Notes: generated by a model from the letters alone, not told the origin. 64,000 nucleotides of DNA from Pristionchus mayeri (GCA_036245805.1 BTRK01000005.1:9610001-9674000), one strand, 5' to 3'. Positions 34,491 to 47,000 are shown, counted from the stretch's first letter. Numbers and translations: made by a program.

Positions 34491-37400
34491 TCACTCACCC
34501 ATTCCCACTTCCCCAAGTGGAATACTCGTCGTTTTCTCGTTCGACTTCTGCTTCCTCCTCTCGGACGTCGTCTGAAATATGGACAATTACACATTTTCAG
34601 TCAATGATCGGGATGTCTAATTTGTTGTCCATCGTGGAGGGGGGATCCTATAGTTAAATCCATTCTCCGCTCTTCATGTACTCGACAGGGTGAGAACTAT
34701 GACGGCACAGTTCTCATCCGACCTATAGTGCCCGATCTCATAGTTTAGCCAGAAATGACTCGCTTCTATTTCTGTTCTATTTCCTCATTTCTTATACAAT
34801 CAACACTTCTCATATTGGCGCTAGGTCGGATGATAACCTTCCGGATGATTACCAAAAAAAGATACCCTTCCGGCGATGATAATCCGACTTAGTGCCCTCC
34901 TACTGCGCACGCCCATTCGCCTCCACTCTGCCCACCTTGACGACGTAGTAGACGTAGGCTGCGAATCCGCTGCACACGAATGCGAACGAGATGAGAATGC
35001 AGATGCCGAAGGTCGAGGGATCGGGCAGCACGATCACCAGCAGGTCCTGCAGAGGGTCACTGTTCATTATTGATTAATTGATTAATTATTTGATTTATTT
35101 ATTATTGATCACACCAGGCAGTAGTGCTCAGGGGCCATATTCTGCATAGGTTGCGCTCCACCAATGGGGTCCAATGGCTCCCCTGAGGTCACCCCGCCAT
35201 CGAGTCTTGGGATGGCCTCATCCCCATCCGTCCATTACTTGCCCACGCTCTATCGCCACACCGCTAAGATAAATCAGGAAGTATTCATTAGCACGATTCA
35301 TTCGTGGAAAGGGAACCTCTATCAGAATGGAGTCTAAACGTACACCATTTCTTCAGGAGAATGCTTACTTTCATCACGGAGAACGCCTGGCAGATGGCGT
35401 TGTGCACGCCGAAGACGGTGTTCCTCTGCGACTCCGGCGTCGCCAGTTGCATGATGTGAGTGATGGCCAAATCAGCCATCCACAGACCTGTTAGATCGAA
35501 GATTATTATATTATATCTCTGTTACTTTCTGCATTACAGCCTGCTCAAATCGCATTTTGTTATAGTTCGTGGCAATATGTCCCGATGGATCTATTGTTTT
35601 TGATTGTTGTTTGCAAGATAAATACGCGTTTCTTTCCCAATTCAGTCATCGTCTCTTTATACTCTGACCGCTCGATCGCCTTAGATACCGTGAGAAATGC
35701 GGAGGAGATTACACTATTTTCGCACCCTACCCCTCACCGAATCGAGCCGTGGCGATTCCGGCGAAGAAAGAGAAGATGGACGCGACGCTCGTGCCATCAG
35801 AAGTCGTCCAATTCGACCAGTCTGCGAGGGGACATTTAGTAAGACTGCCGGAATACTGTACGAATATTTGCGTCTGAAAATGAATCTATTTTCGTAATTA
35901 GATCGCCTCTTTGCAAAATGCGGGCACTAGGGTCAACACGCCGGATGTGGGCCTCCCGGGGGTATGACAGAAGCGCAACGACAAAAGCGCAACTAGGTTT
36001 CAAAAAATCGCAACAACAAAAGCGCAACTCGAAATATCTTAGTGCAGAACGATGTATGAACTTCGTAGTTAGTATCAACTAATGTTCATGGTAAAAAATC
36101 GTGATAAAATTTGTGTTCGATCTATACGAGTTATCAATGCCCACACAATCTATGATACACCATCTTTAATTTGTCGGCTGCCGTATCCCGATACACCATA
36201 ATCCGGCTGACATAGGCTCAATAGTTGATGAACAACGACTCTGTTTTCTCGGCCAAATCTCAGCTAGATTATGGTGTATCGGGATACGGTAGCCGACAAA
36301 TTAAATATGGTGTCTCATAGATTGTGTGGGCATTGATAACTCGTATAGATCGAACACAAATTTTTATTACGATTTTTTACCATGAACACCTGAAAAAAGT
36401 GACGTCATACCCCCGGCCTCCCCAATGAGAAAAGAACCACAAAAAATGTAGTATATTACTCGGGTAGTTCTCCACAGAGTATGCATGCTTATCTGACCTA
36501 TCTTTGAGGGTGGAGGAGGAGATGCCGTGGGGGCATCGGGAGAAGGAGAGAAAGAATCGACGAATGCCTGCCACCACGAAGACCACCTGCAACGAATAGA
36601 CCATCAATGGACCTCACCATTGTATTAGCATTAGTATTGACGCTTCTGAGGGATCGGCATATTGCATTTTGTGTAGTTCATTACACGAAATAATATTTTT
36701 TTCTCAACTTTCATTTCATCGGATCGGATGATCTAAACAGGGTGCTACAGCGGAGTGTATGCTTGTAACAATACAAAATTCCCAAGTAGGTTGACCAACT
36801 CCCCAGCGAACGGCGCTCCGTTTCAGTTTTGTCGGTTGCCATTTTGTCTAAGCCCCGGAGAGGGAACGGTAAATAATCGGCAAAAATTCATAGCTACATA
36901 GCGCCATAACATAAATCTTTGGATGTTCTTCCGCTTCCAGTCAACAACGAGTGAAACATGCTGACGTGAGTGTGTCGAAGTAGGCAGCGGGATTGAAGGG
37001 CGATCCGGGCAGCCAGATGGAGACGACAGCGACGATGAGACAGCACTCTTGCAGCTGAGAGGAGCAGAGATCAAAGCTCAACGATCAACCAGAGACTCGC
37101 TAGTCTGTCCGACCGGTGTGATGGTATGCAACAGTGAGTCATTTCTCGATAAACCCTAATCTAGAGATCAAAGATTAACAATGGCACATTCACCCACAAT
37201 CATGCCAATCATGCCAGTCCGCATGACGCCGAAGCGGCGCTCGAACACCGCGTACATTATGGCACCAGCGACGCCTGAAAGAGAGTGATGCATCCTTTCA
37301 ACATTTCGCCTAGAGAACGAGACAAATTGCGCGATTATTCAGCTCTCAATCACGGATTGGCTTTGCATCTCGTCGATTTCAAGGTTGGAAGAGCAAGCAG

Positions 37401-40400
37401 GAAGAGAATTCCCCACGAATTCATCCACCTTTCTTTGAAGCCTTCGCTCACCTGCGGCGGATCCGAACGATCGGAACAACCCCAGAATGTTCTCCGGAAG
37501 ACCGACCGACTCGCCGTATCCGATAGCCAACTAAAGATGCTGTTTGGCTAACTGTAGGAGGTACGGTATCGCTCACTCCGTCGAATCCCATCACAGTCAT
37601 GAAGAGCAGCGCCATGCCGAGCGCAGCGGGGAACACCTGAGATGATAGATCAAAGATCAATTCCGAGTGCAATGCAACGAACAGATTGGGCGTAGTATGT
37701 GGAGAGAACTGAGAAGAGGGTGGCGATCCTCTTGGCGAGGGATGGCTTATTCGCCTCTGCTTCGACCACCTTCGGCGTCTCTTCCTCAGACGGGTCTTCC
37801 GGATCGCCCTACCATCAACAATTCCAGCAATTAATCTTATTATCAGGTAAACGCAGATGAATCGGCATGCTGTATTAGTGCACCTCAAGTGGTTCCCAAT
37901 AGCCCCGGTTGCGCTATAGCGTGCATCAATATATTCCGCTAATAAGCACGTTCGGATGAGAGCAACAAAAGGTCCATTCTACAGTATGCTCGCAGAGCAT
38001 TTTGGCAGCTTAAATATATCTCGAAAATATTGGGAAAGGGTATCCGGTTCTGCATGCTTTGTCCTGCGCTAAGGCGGATCGAAGATGCATTGCGCTCTAG
38101 TAGAACTAAAATTCTACTCGCCTTGACGCGTAGTCGCTCGTTGTTTCCATAGAGGACGTAGAGAAGAGAGGCTTTGATGATAAGGGAGATGACGGAGCAT
38201 ACTGTATTTGGGGATTATGGAAGAGGTATAGGGTAGAAGGATGTTGAAAAATGGTAAAGGTGTGGGTGCAGACACATCGTTCAATTGTACAGCCGTCAAA
38301 GCATGACTACGCTCGGCGAGCCCGACAGTTGCTCGGACTGCGTGCCCCTGCTGTCCAAAGTGCTTACATGTTTTGTGACAGGTATCATTATCAAGGAAAT
38401 GGAAGTAGGAAGATGAAATGATAGGCACCGGCGAGAACGATGCAGGCGATCTTGAGGCTGACGAAGGAGAGAAGGGCACCGAGAAGGAGCGGAGAGAGCA
38501 CGTTCGCCAATTGGTCCAGCGAAGTCAGGATCGCATTCGTCTCTGTCATGTATCGGATTGAAACATGCGGAATGATTTGCCAGAAATGGAGCAAGAAATG
38601 CCAGAAAATCGTGAAATTCATCATCTTCTCGATTTAAAAATATCGGCTTGATTCGAGAATGATGTTGCAAACAGGAATCAGCTATAGCATATTCTTATTA
38701 ATCTAAACATAACTGGACATGTGAAGCAACTCACTGGCGAGCGCGCTGCCCTCCTCCTTATGCCGCACGAGAACGAGCACCCAGTCTCTGCGAGCAATAC
38801 ATTTATGCTACATTTCTTTCTGTCTTTCCAAGGGAGTTGCCTCATTTCGAAAGTCGCTAGATTATACAGCGGTGTCTTCGGCGACGGCACTTTGCTCCTC
38901 GATGATCCGAATTTCGAATTATCTTCCTTACCTGGACGTCAAATTCTTTTCCGCCATCACGAAAACGCGGTACGATGAGCAGAAAAGCATGCCGAGCAGC
39001 AGACATAACGTCTGAAATCATGGGTGAATCCTTGTTCGATGTTGTTTGTTATTCGATAATGTTTGATTAACTCGGAGATTACCAGCAATCGGGGACGAAA
39101 TTAAGCTGAAGCTAGCCGTGCATCATAAATGCACATACGTCAAATGGGTCGTCTCCCAAAAGAGAGAAGGCACGTCGGCACTTTGGCCAAGGCCATATCG
39201 GCAATTCTTCGTTTTTGTGTTTTTAATTTTCAAATAATGACAGCATAAATGATACAAAATTATGTAAAATAGTTTAAATATAGATGCAGCATTCAGAACC
39301 GGAATGTTCAATAATTGAACAGAGAGCCGTGCATTTGCGTACTCAAAAAAATGGTATACTGTACCCTCATTTTATGAACTCAATCACTTTAAAAATTAAT
39401 AACCCATCGAATTTTGCATTAATTAAGGCGTTTTTTGCTTTAAAATACAATCTGAAACATTGAAATTATACTTATACCACAGCGCTCGTCCAAAAATGAG
39501 AAATACACGAATGTGACGTGCCCAAAGTTGACTCTCTGTTCAATTATTGAACATTCCGGTTCTGAATGCTGCATCTATATTTTAAAATATTTTACACAAT
39601 TTTGTATCATTTATGCTGTGATTATTTGAAAATTAAAAACACTGATTTGTGTTGCTGAATTGGCTTGTTATCAATACCGCAATTGTTTGTTTTGCATTTT
39701 TTATTATTACAAATGATTTTTATTTTTAAAAAAACGATGAAATGTCGATGTGGAATTGACCAATATTCCGACTAATTCCAAGTTATCCGTTGTTTAATTT
39801 TAAAATGATAATTTTTTGAAATATGATATGTTATTTTTGAGCGTATATTGATGTGTGTAGTATATAAAACAGAACAGATGTTCAGTGGCATAAGTTGCCA
39901 CGTTCAAAAATGGCTTGGCTGCAACGTGTAATGTGGCTCAAAAAATGACGGAAAGGATGATAGCATTGTGTAAATACTCAGCATGCCCAATGGCAAGGTT
40001 CTTCCTATGAACATCCATGGTCCGAGTGTTTATCGTCCGTTGACCTCTCGATCTTTTTAGGACGAGGAGAAGCATGCCTCTGGCGTTCGCAAATGCAGAT
40101 GAAAAGCGGCCGCATTCGACGTGAAAATTAAATTGACGATCATGCAAAACTAATATCAGATTTGAAATCAGTACTCAAAAACATTAATCTCCATATAATT
40201 CTGTGGTCAAGCATCTCCATATTATTTCATGGCGCGTGAGTGTCAGGACTTAAAAAATATGAATGAACTCTAATAACGATAGGATTAGTGTATTATTTTT
40301 TAAAGAGCAAGAAAATGTAATAAAAATGTGACATTTCATTAAATAATATGCATTTCTATCTCAATTTCAATTTCGTATCGAAAAAAATCGAAATTTCAGT

Positions 40401-41594
40401 TAAAAAATTACACTAAAATACGACAAATTACTGCGGATTGGCCACATCTGCAATTTTTTACGGATAGGCCACGCCGGCAAAAAAATGTAGGCACGTCGGC
40501 AAAAAATGAACAGCGAGACCCCATTTGGCGTATGTAAATGCAGTATCAGATTTCATAATGCCATGATATTTGATCTCCCCTCCCCCACTCACATAAACCC
40601 ATATGCTCCGATCGATGCTCAGGCAGACGGCGAACAGACTGCACGATGCGATGATGGAGAAGTTGTTGCCCATCAGACAGACGATCATCCCTGAGAGATC
40701 AGAGATCAACGATCAAAGATCAAAGATCACTCACCCCACTTCCGCTCGCTCCGACCATCAACAACGCGTCCGACAGCACCGCTGAAGGCGATCTGAGAAA
40801 AGAGGGTAGCGATTCAGTCTGAAACATCTTCTATTTTTTGTCTTATTTTGATTGTCTTCAATATGTTTCGGACACAGTTGTGTCCCAAAGACTGATTTTT
40901 TTTGATCGTTCGGACACAATTGTGTCCGAAGTGACAAAGGCCATTCTTCATTCCGACTCATTTGTGTCCGAACGCGCGCTATCGACCGGCTTTTTTTCAG
41001 ACACAAATTGCCAACCCTAGTGGCCGCCTGGCAAAGATCAAAGATCACCTGAGCGATGCCCTCGGCGAGCTGCTCGATGGACACCAGCTGCATGCCTCCT
41101 AGCAGCTGCATGCACAGCGAGATGGCGAACGACCAGCCTCTGTCTTCCTCAACCACTCAAATGTGTTTGGCAACCAAGGCGTGTGAAAGATTCGAGACAA
41201 GATTTCGATGCACGCTAAGCCCCGATCGTTCGATTTCAAAACGGAATGAGCGGGAGGCGGCACTAGGTCGGATGAGAACTATGACGTGATTCCGCCTTTG
41301 ATACATCAAAGGCGGACGTCATAGTTCTCATTCGACATAGTTCCCCGGAGGCGTAGTGAGCTCACTGCTGTGGAGTCAACCCTAGCGAATCCACAATAAA
41401 AGTCGGCGAGCCTTCGGTAATACGAACACATTTATTGTACGATGAAAGTAAGCAGCAGTTAGGCATTGATTAACCAAAAAAATTATATAAATGTATGAAA
41501 AATCGCCTACCAGACATGTGCATATGAAGGCGGCGTAGAGCAGAGCCTGCTGGCCCGTTCTCTTCATGTTGTCACTGAAAAATGATCTCACCAT
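34491..41594 (-). CDS. fpn-1-like: Ferroportin-like iron exporter, copy D (left arm)
   Basis: Eighteen exons in transcript order: 41594-41511, 41147-41049, 40792-40735, 40690-40593, 39011-38932, 38787-38735, 38542-38429, 38201-38122, 37808-37683, 37636-37577, 37530-37452, 37274-37198, 37054-36966, 36586-36498, 35821-35738, 35487-35369, 35046-34936, 34571-34491. They give 526 residues with consistent phases. The gene is richer in GC-ending codons than copies A-C and more diverged, but keeps each hallmark: EDRGWSFAISLCMQLLGG, AVGRVVDGRSERKWG, LTSLDQLANVLSPLLLG, FMTVMGFDG, FGVMRTGMIGMI, LWMADLAITHIMQLATPESQ and LVIVLPDPSTFGICILIS. Exon 8 ends at a GC donor. The tenth exon starts with Val where D' has Met. 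It is transcribed away from the palindrome centre and is tail-to-tail with copy C. An alternative start is the Met nine codons downstream. The fourth intron is 1.58 kb and carries a foldback. Confidence 0.88.
34680..34898. repeat. Two short TCGGATGA-family hairpins, copy D last intron
   Basis: The first (about 34690-34732) pairs gtgagaactatgacg with cagttctcatccgacc. The second (34820-34900) has outer ends gcgctaggtcggatgataac and gataatccgacttagtgcc. Both share the CACTAGGTCGGATGA terminal motif with the MITEs at 26552 and 41261. The mirror lies at about 50790-51008. Confidence 0.6.
36075..36392. repeat. Foldback element, copy D intron
   Basis: Arms of about 120 bp begin catggtaaaaaatcgtgat and converge on gccgtatcccgatacacc / ggtgtatcgggatacgg. 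A flanking block with repeated aacgacaaaagcgcaac units lies at 35965-36030. The element is in the 676 bp intron between exons 36586-36498 and 35821-35738. The mirror is at about 49296-49613. Confidence 0.7.
39217..39643. repeat. Foldback element, copy D intron 4
   Basis: Arms at 39217-39325 and 39531-39643 share ggaatgttcaataattgaac and atgatacaaaattatgtaaa in opposite orientation. It lies in the 1.58 kb fourth intron of copy D, the rest of which is AT-rich with no gene seen. The mirror is at about 46044-46470. Confidence 0.7.
41261..41345. repeat. Short MITE of the CACTAGGTCGGATGA family, copy D intron 1
   Basis: A nearly perfect 85-bp hairpin starts cactaggtcggatgagaact and closes on the palindromic gcctttgatacatcaaaggc. 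It lies in the first intron of copy D, 110 bp upstream of exon 2. The mirror is at 44342-44426. Confidence 0.75.
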
Positions 41595-41745
41595 ACATGA
41601 TTGAGCGACTGAAAGAGAAATACGTGATCATGTCACGACGATTTCTATTAAATATCGCAATTCGGAAAATTGTTTCTTATTTGGCAATACTGATGACGAT
41701 TGGTGAATAGTGCTTGCACATATTATGTGCGCAGATCTGCTTTTA

Positions 41746-42052
41746 CTAGTGTTGTTCGCTCGAGCGTTGCTAGCGAGCGCTCGCCGCTCGAGCGGTTAAT
41801 TTAGACGAGCGCTCGAGCGCCAATCGCTCAAGCGATCATTTCTGGGACTCGCTCGAGCGATGAATTCGAGCGATTTTAATCAATGCAAATTCAAGAAATG
41901 GCAAAATCACTCGACCGCTCGCCAAAAATCAATTTCTCGAGCGCCGCTTTCGCTCGAGCGATTTTCTAAAATGATCTCTCGAGCGATCGGCGCGCTCGAG
42001 CGCTCGCCAGTGATCAATCGCTCGAGCGACGAGCGCTCGCAAATAACACTAG
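41746..42052. repeat. GCTCGAGCG self-complementary element at the palindrome centre
   Basis: This block of about 300 bp contains well over a dozen copies of the palindromic core gctcgagcg or close variants. It is bounded by ctagtgttgttcgctcgagc on the left and gcgctcgcaaataacactag on the right, that is, inverted ends. The palindrome arm stops inside it at 41882. Only the left half (41746-41882) recurs in the right arm, at 43805-43941. Confidence 0.85.
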
Positions 42053-43305
42053 CTTTCACCCCTCAAAGGGCTATAAGTCTCCCCACCCCAAGAGAAGGCG
42101 TAGGACCGCCACTCAGTCTCTTCAGAAGAAAATGCTCTAGATTTGAGGCGAAAGGCATTGAGAGGATTCGAATTCTTTTATTCTGCTAGCATTTAGCTTC
42201 CGTAGAGATGAGGTGGGAGGAGAGACACGTAGAAAGACGCTTATGAGTGACGAGAGCAGAGGGCGGGAAGAAAAACAGTCAAAATTCTTTAGCAGAGCCC
42301 CCCCCCCCCCCCCGGGTGAGACAAAATCGCAACCGACAACAATGTTAAGGAACAGTTAGATATTAGAGTGAACTGATGGGGCTAACAGCGAGAGAGGTCT
42401 GTCTAACCGAGTAGAGGGGTCTGATAAGGAAAGAGAAAGGGAATCCCCGACCAATTCACTCTATGACAAAAATCTTTTCAGTTGCATGTGATCTTTTGAA
42501 TCATTCGTTGCGCTTGAAAGTGTTGAAAGAAGACAACGAATGTACAAGTTAAATTTCTCCAACATCTCATGTAGAAAAGAAGGAAAACAGTCAAAATTCT
42601 TAATGGAAACATGCAATCTCTGGATAGTTGCTCATATTAGCAACTTGGGGTTGACCAGACGATTTCGCGAAGGGAATAGCTACGCAGTATCGTTTACCCA
42701 ACACCACTGCATAAATTAAATAGGTAACGAATTCACGGAATACATGGTGCGAGGCAAAATTTCACGAGTCAGCAAGCGTGTTATCACTGATCATTCCCAA
42801 TCCATTCTTTCGCCCTGCATGCAACTGGACACTAGTCATCGTTAGTCGAGCGTCGACGAAAGATCAGAGCGATAAGAGACGTGCGTGGAATAGAAGACTT
42901 TGGCTGCTTATCGAACAGATGAAAAGCGATCAGTACATCATACTCATCACGATTCTAAATCGTTGAAGAACGAATGTTAGCCGCATCCCGCGATCGATGC
43001 ATTGTCTGCTTATCCTCGTTTTGCACACCCCTGTCGCCTTTTAGATATGGATAGTGAACATACAAATAGAAGATCATCATCAGACGAGTACTCCCGTAAT
43101 TAAATTGTGTAATCCACTCGATATGTGTAGAGATGGAATGGGCAGCAAGTGATTCGTGTGATTGGTGAAAAGTCTAAAGATGCACAACATGATGTTTCAA
43201 ACAAATAAAACAGGAAATCATTCAATTGCCCGGGTAAAGATAACTCCAAACTATCGTTCCTATGCAATCAACCGAAGAATAATTTTTAAAAAAAACACGT
43301 CTTGT

Positions 43306-43804
43306 TCATAAGTCATGGTCGTATTTCACATTAGATACATCTTCCGGTGCATATTTCCCGATTTCGATTTCCTGAAACTACAGTTATTGATGGTTCGAAA
43401 TTAGTCGTTAACCTGATTTTCCTCCGTGTCAACGTGGCTGATAACTTGCCGGTATAGAATCACTGAAATGAGAAAATCATGTTCCCTTTTCGACACAATA
43501 ATACGTGTGTACAATAATTGGCGGACACAACTTGACATGAATCATGCCATACATGTTTACTTCTTTTGACGACAAAAAATCGCATTTAGAGCGAGAAGTG
43601 AGCGAATGAACACCCAGTAACTAGTAGATCTCTTCATTTTACACACTCTCTCGCCTATCGACCTGTCTAGAGACTGTGCTGAATGAAGAGAGCGTCGTAT
43701 CGTTTCTCGAGCTCTAATAACAAACTAACCTGAGGAAATTCCCAGTGCTATCATCGCAACAAAGTAGACGTGTACTGAGATCAGCGGAGAGAGGAACATG
43801 ACGA
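43306..43804 (-). pseudogene. 3' remnant of a membrane-protein gene (possibly ferroportin-like) cut at the arm junction
   Basis: Three 3'-terminal exons can be read: 43804-43730 (cut at its 5' end by the arm boundary), 43462-43413 and 43371-43306, with a TGA stop. The first encodes a hydrophobic span (VMFLSPLISVHVYFVAMIAL). The second reads ILYRQVISHVDTEENQ and the third EIEIGKYAPEDVSNVKYDHD. Order, length and the V-x-x-L-x-P then hydrophobic then LYR pattern resemble the last span of ferroportins. The first intron is in a different phase from that in copies A-D, so the family call is tentative. No upstream exons are present. The ACACTCTCTCG hairpin at 43626-43707 lies in the first intron. 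Confidence 0.45.
43626..43707. repeat. Hairpin element with ACACTCTCTCG core, spacer
   Basis: Stem motifs ctcttcattttacacactct and agactgtgctgaatgaagag face each other, followed by cgtatcgtttctcgagctct. It is the same family as the hairpin at 28042-28145 and the only copy in the unique spacer. Confidence 0.65.
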
Positions 43805-44092
43805 TGATTAAAATCGCTCGAATTCATCGCTCGAGCGAGTCCCAGAAATGATCGCTTGAGCGATTGGCGCTCGAGCGCTCGTCTAAATTAACCGCTCGAG
43901 CGGCGAGCGCTCGCTAGCAACGCTCGAGCGAACAACACTAGTAAAAGCAGATCTGCGCACATAATATGTGCAAGCACTATTCACCAATCGTCATCAGTAT
44001 TGCCAAATAAGAAACAATTTTCCGAATTGCGATATTTAATAGAAATCGTCGTGACATGATCACGTATTTCTCTTTCAGTCGCTCAATCATGT

Positions 44093-47000
44093 ATGGTGAG
44101 ATCATTTTTCAGTGACAACATGAAGAGAACGGGCCAGCAGGCTCTGCTCTACGCCGCCTTCATATGCACATGTCTGGTAGGCGATTTTTCATACATTTAT
44201 ATAATTTTTTTGGTTAATCAATGCCTAACTGCTGCTTACTTTCATCGTACAATAAATGTGTTCGTATTACCGAAGGCTCGCCGACTTTTATTGTGGATTC
44301 GCTAGGGTTGACTCCACAGCAGTGAGCTCACTACGCCTCCGGGGAACTATGTCGAATGAGAACTATGACGTCCGCCTTTGATGTATCAAAGGCGGAATCA
44401 CGTCATAGTTCTCATCCGACCTAGTGCCGCCTCCCGCTCATTCCGTTTTGAAATCGAACGATCGGGGCTTAGCGTGCATCGAAATCTTGTCTCGAATCTT
44501 TCACACGCCTTGGTTGCCAAACACATTTGAGTGGTTGAGGAAGACAGAGGCTGGTCGTTCGCCATCTCGCTGTGCATGCAGCTGCTAGGAGGCATGCAGC
44601 TGGTGTCCATCGAGCAGCTCGCCGAGGGCATCGCTCAGGTGATCTTTGATCTTTGCCAGGCGGCCACTAGGGTTGGCAATTTGTGTCTGAAAAAAAGCCG
44701 GTCGATAGCGCGCGTTCGGACACAAATGAGTCGGAATGAAGAATGGCCTTTGTCACTTCGGACACAATTGTGTCCGAACGATCAAAAAAAATCAGTCTTT
44801 GGGACACAACTGTGTCCGAAACATATTGAAGACAATCAAAATAAGACAAAAAATAGAAGATGTTTCAGACTGAATCGCTACCCTCTTTTCTCAGATCGCC
44901 TTCAGCGGTGCTGTCGGACGCGTTGTTGATGGTCGGAGCGAGCGGAAGTGGGGTGAGTGATCTTTGATCTTTGATCGTTGATCTCTGATCTCTCAGGGAT
45001 GATCGTCTGTCTGATGGGCAACAACTTCTCCATCATCGCATCGTGCAGTCTGTTCGCCGTCTGCCTGAGCATCGATCGGAGCATATGGGTTTATGTGAGT
45101 GGGGGAGGGGAGATCAAATATCATGGCATTATGAAATCTGATACTGCATTTACATACGCCAAATGGGGTCTCGCTGTTCATTTTTTGCCGACGTGCCTAC
45201 ATTTTTTTGCCGGCGTGGCCTATCCGTAAAAAATTGCAGATGTGGCCAATCCGCAGTAATTTGTCGTATTTTAGTGTAATTTTTTAACTGAAATTTCGAT
45301 TTTTTTCGATACGAAATTGAAATTGAGATAGAAATGCATATTATTTAATGAAATGTCACATTTTTATTACATTTTCTTGCTCTTTAAAAAATAATACACT
45401 AATCCTATCGTTATTAGAGTTCATTCATATTTTTTAAGTCCTGACACTCACGCGCCATGAAATACTATGGAGATGCTTGACCACAGAATTATATGGAGAT
45501 TAATGTTTTTGAGTACTGATTTCAAATCTGATATTAGTTTTGCATGATCGTCAATTTAATTTTCACGTCGAATGCGGCCGCTTTTCATCTGCATTTGCGA
45601 ACGCCAGAGGCATGCTTCTCCTCGTCCTAAAAAGATCGAGAGGTCAACGGACGATAAACACTCGGACCATGGATGTTCATAGGAAGAACCTTGCCATTGG
45701 GCATGCTGAGTATTTACACAATGCTATCATCCTTTCCGTCATTTTTTGAGCCACATTACACGTTGCAGCCAAGCCATTTTTGAACGTGGCAACTTATGCC
45801 ACTGAACATCTGTTCTGTTTTATATACTACACACATCAATATACGCTCAAAAATAACATATCATATTTCAAAAAATTATCATTTTAAAATTAAACAACGG
45901 ATAACTTGGAATTAGTCGGAATATTGGTCAATTCCACATCGACATTTCATCGTTTTTTTTTAAATAAAAATCATTTGTAATAATAAAAAATGCAAAACAA
46001 ACAATTGCGGTATTGATAACAAGCCAATTCAGCAACACAAATCAGTGTTTTTAATTTTCAAATAATCACAGCATAAATGATACAAAATTGTGTAAAATAT
46101 TTTAAAATATAGATGCAGCATTCAGAACCGGAATGTTCAATAATTGAACAGAGAGTCAACTTTGGGCACGTCACATTCGTGTATTTCTCATTTTTGGACG
46201 AGCGCTGTGGTATAAGTATAATTTCAATGTTTCAGATTGTATTTTAAAGCAAAAAACGCCTTAATTAATGCAAAATTCGATGGGTTATTAATTTTTAAAG
46301 TGATTGAGTTCATAAAATGAGGGTACAGTATACCATTTTTTTGAGTACGCAAATGCACGGCTCTCTGTTCAATTATTGAACATTCCGGTTCTGAATGCTG
46401 CATCTATATTTAAACTATTTTACATAATTTTGTATCATTTATGCTGTCATTATTTGAAAATTAAAAACACAAAAACGAAGAATTGCCGATATGGCCTTGG
46501 CCAAAGTGCCGACGTGCCTTCTCTCTTTTGGGAGACGACCCATTTGACGTATGTGCATTTATGATGCACGGCTAGCTTCAGCTTAATTTCGTCCCCGATT
46601 GCTGGTAATCTCCGAGTTAATCAAACATTATCGAATAACAAACAACATCGAACAAGGATTCACCCATGATTTCAGACGTTATGTCTGCTGCTCGGCATGC
46701 TTTTCTGCTCATCGTACCGCGTTTTCGTGATGGCGGAAAAGAATTTGACGTCCAGGTAAGGAAGATAATTCGAAATTCGGATCATCGAGGAGCAAAGTGC
46801 CGTCGCCGAAGACACCGCTGTATAATCTAGCGACTTTCGAAAATGAGGCAACTCCCTTGGAAAGACAGAAAGAAATGTAGCATAAATGTATTGCTCGCAG
46901 AGACTGGGTGCTCGTTCTCGTGCGGCATAAGGAGGAGGGCAGCGCGCTCGCCAGTGAGTTGCTTCACATGTCCAGTTATGTTTAGATTAATAAGAATATG

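Larger units (their letters stand above)
21623..41882 (+). repeat. Left arm of giant palindrome (at least 20.26 kb)
   Basis: Every feature from 21623 to 41882 recurs in reverse complement between 43805 and 64000. Paired coordinates sum to 85687 or 85688 near the centre and to 85619-85623 further out, changing only at small indels. The arm holds ferroportin copies C and D and their repeats. The outer end cannot be placed because the partner arm runs past the window edge, so 21623 is only the last position that can be compared. Confidence 0.97.
41883..43804. other. Unique spacer of the giant palindrome
   Basis: This 1922-bp stretch separates the arms and has no second copy in the window. It starts with the remainder of the GCTCGAGCG element and has a C homopolymer at about 42298-42313. 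It ends with the truncated gene remnant on the minus strand. I see no gene between 42053 and 43305. Confidence 0.85.

Noticed and set aside
38114..38670. Overlapping 121-124 residue minus-strand open frames (and mirrors at 47018-47574)
   Set aside because: They overlap exons 7 and 8 of copy D in other frames and extend into the introns; the in-frame ferroportin exons account for the region.
41746..42052. GCTCGAGCG cluster considered as a CRISPR array or satellite
   Set aside because: No regular repeat-spacer spacing, the units are self-complementary, and the host is a eukaryote.
42298..42313. C homopolymer and other G/C runs as possible functional quadruplex sites
   Set aside because: Single uninterrupted runs of variable length are more likely replication-slippage tracts; no four-run motif is seen.
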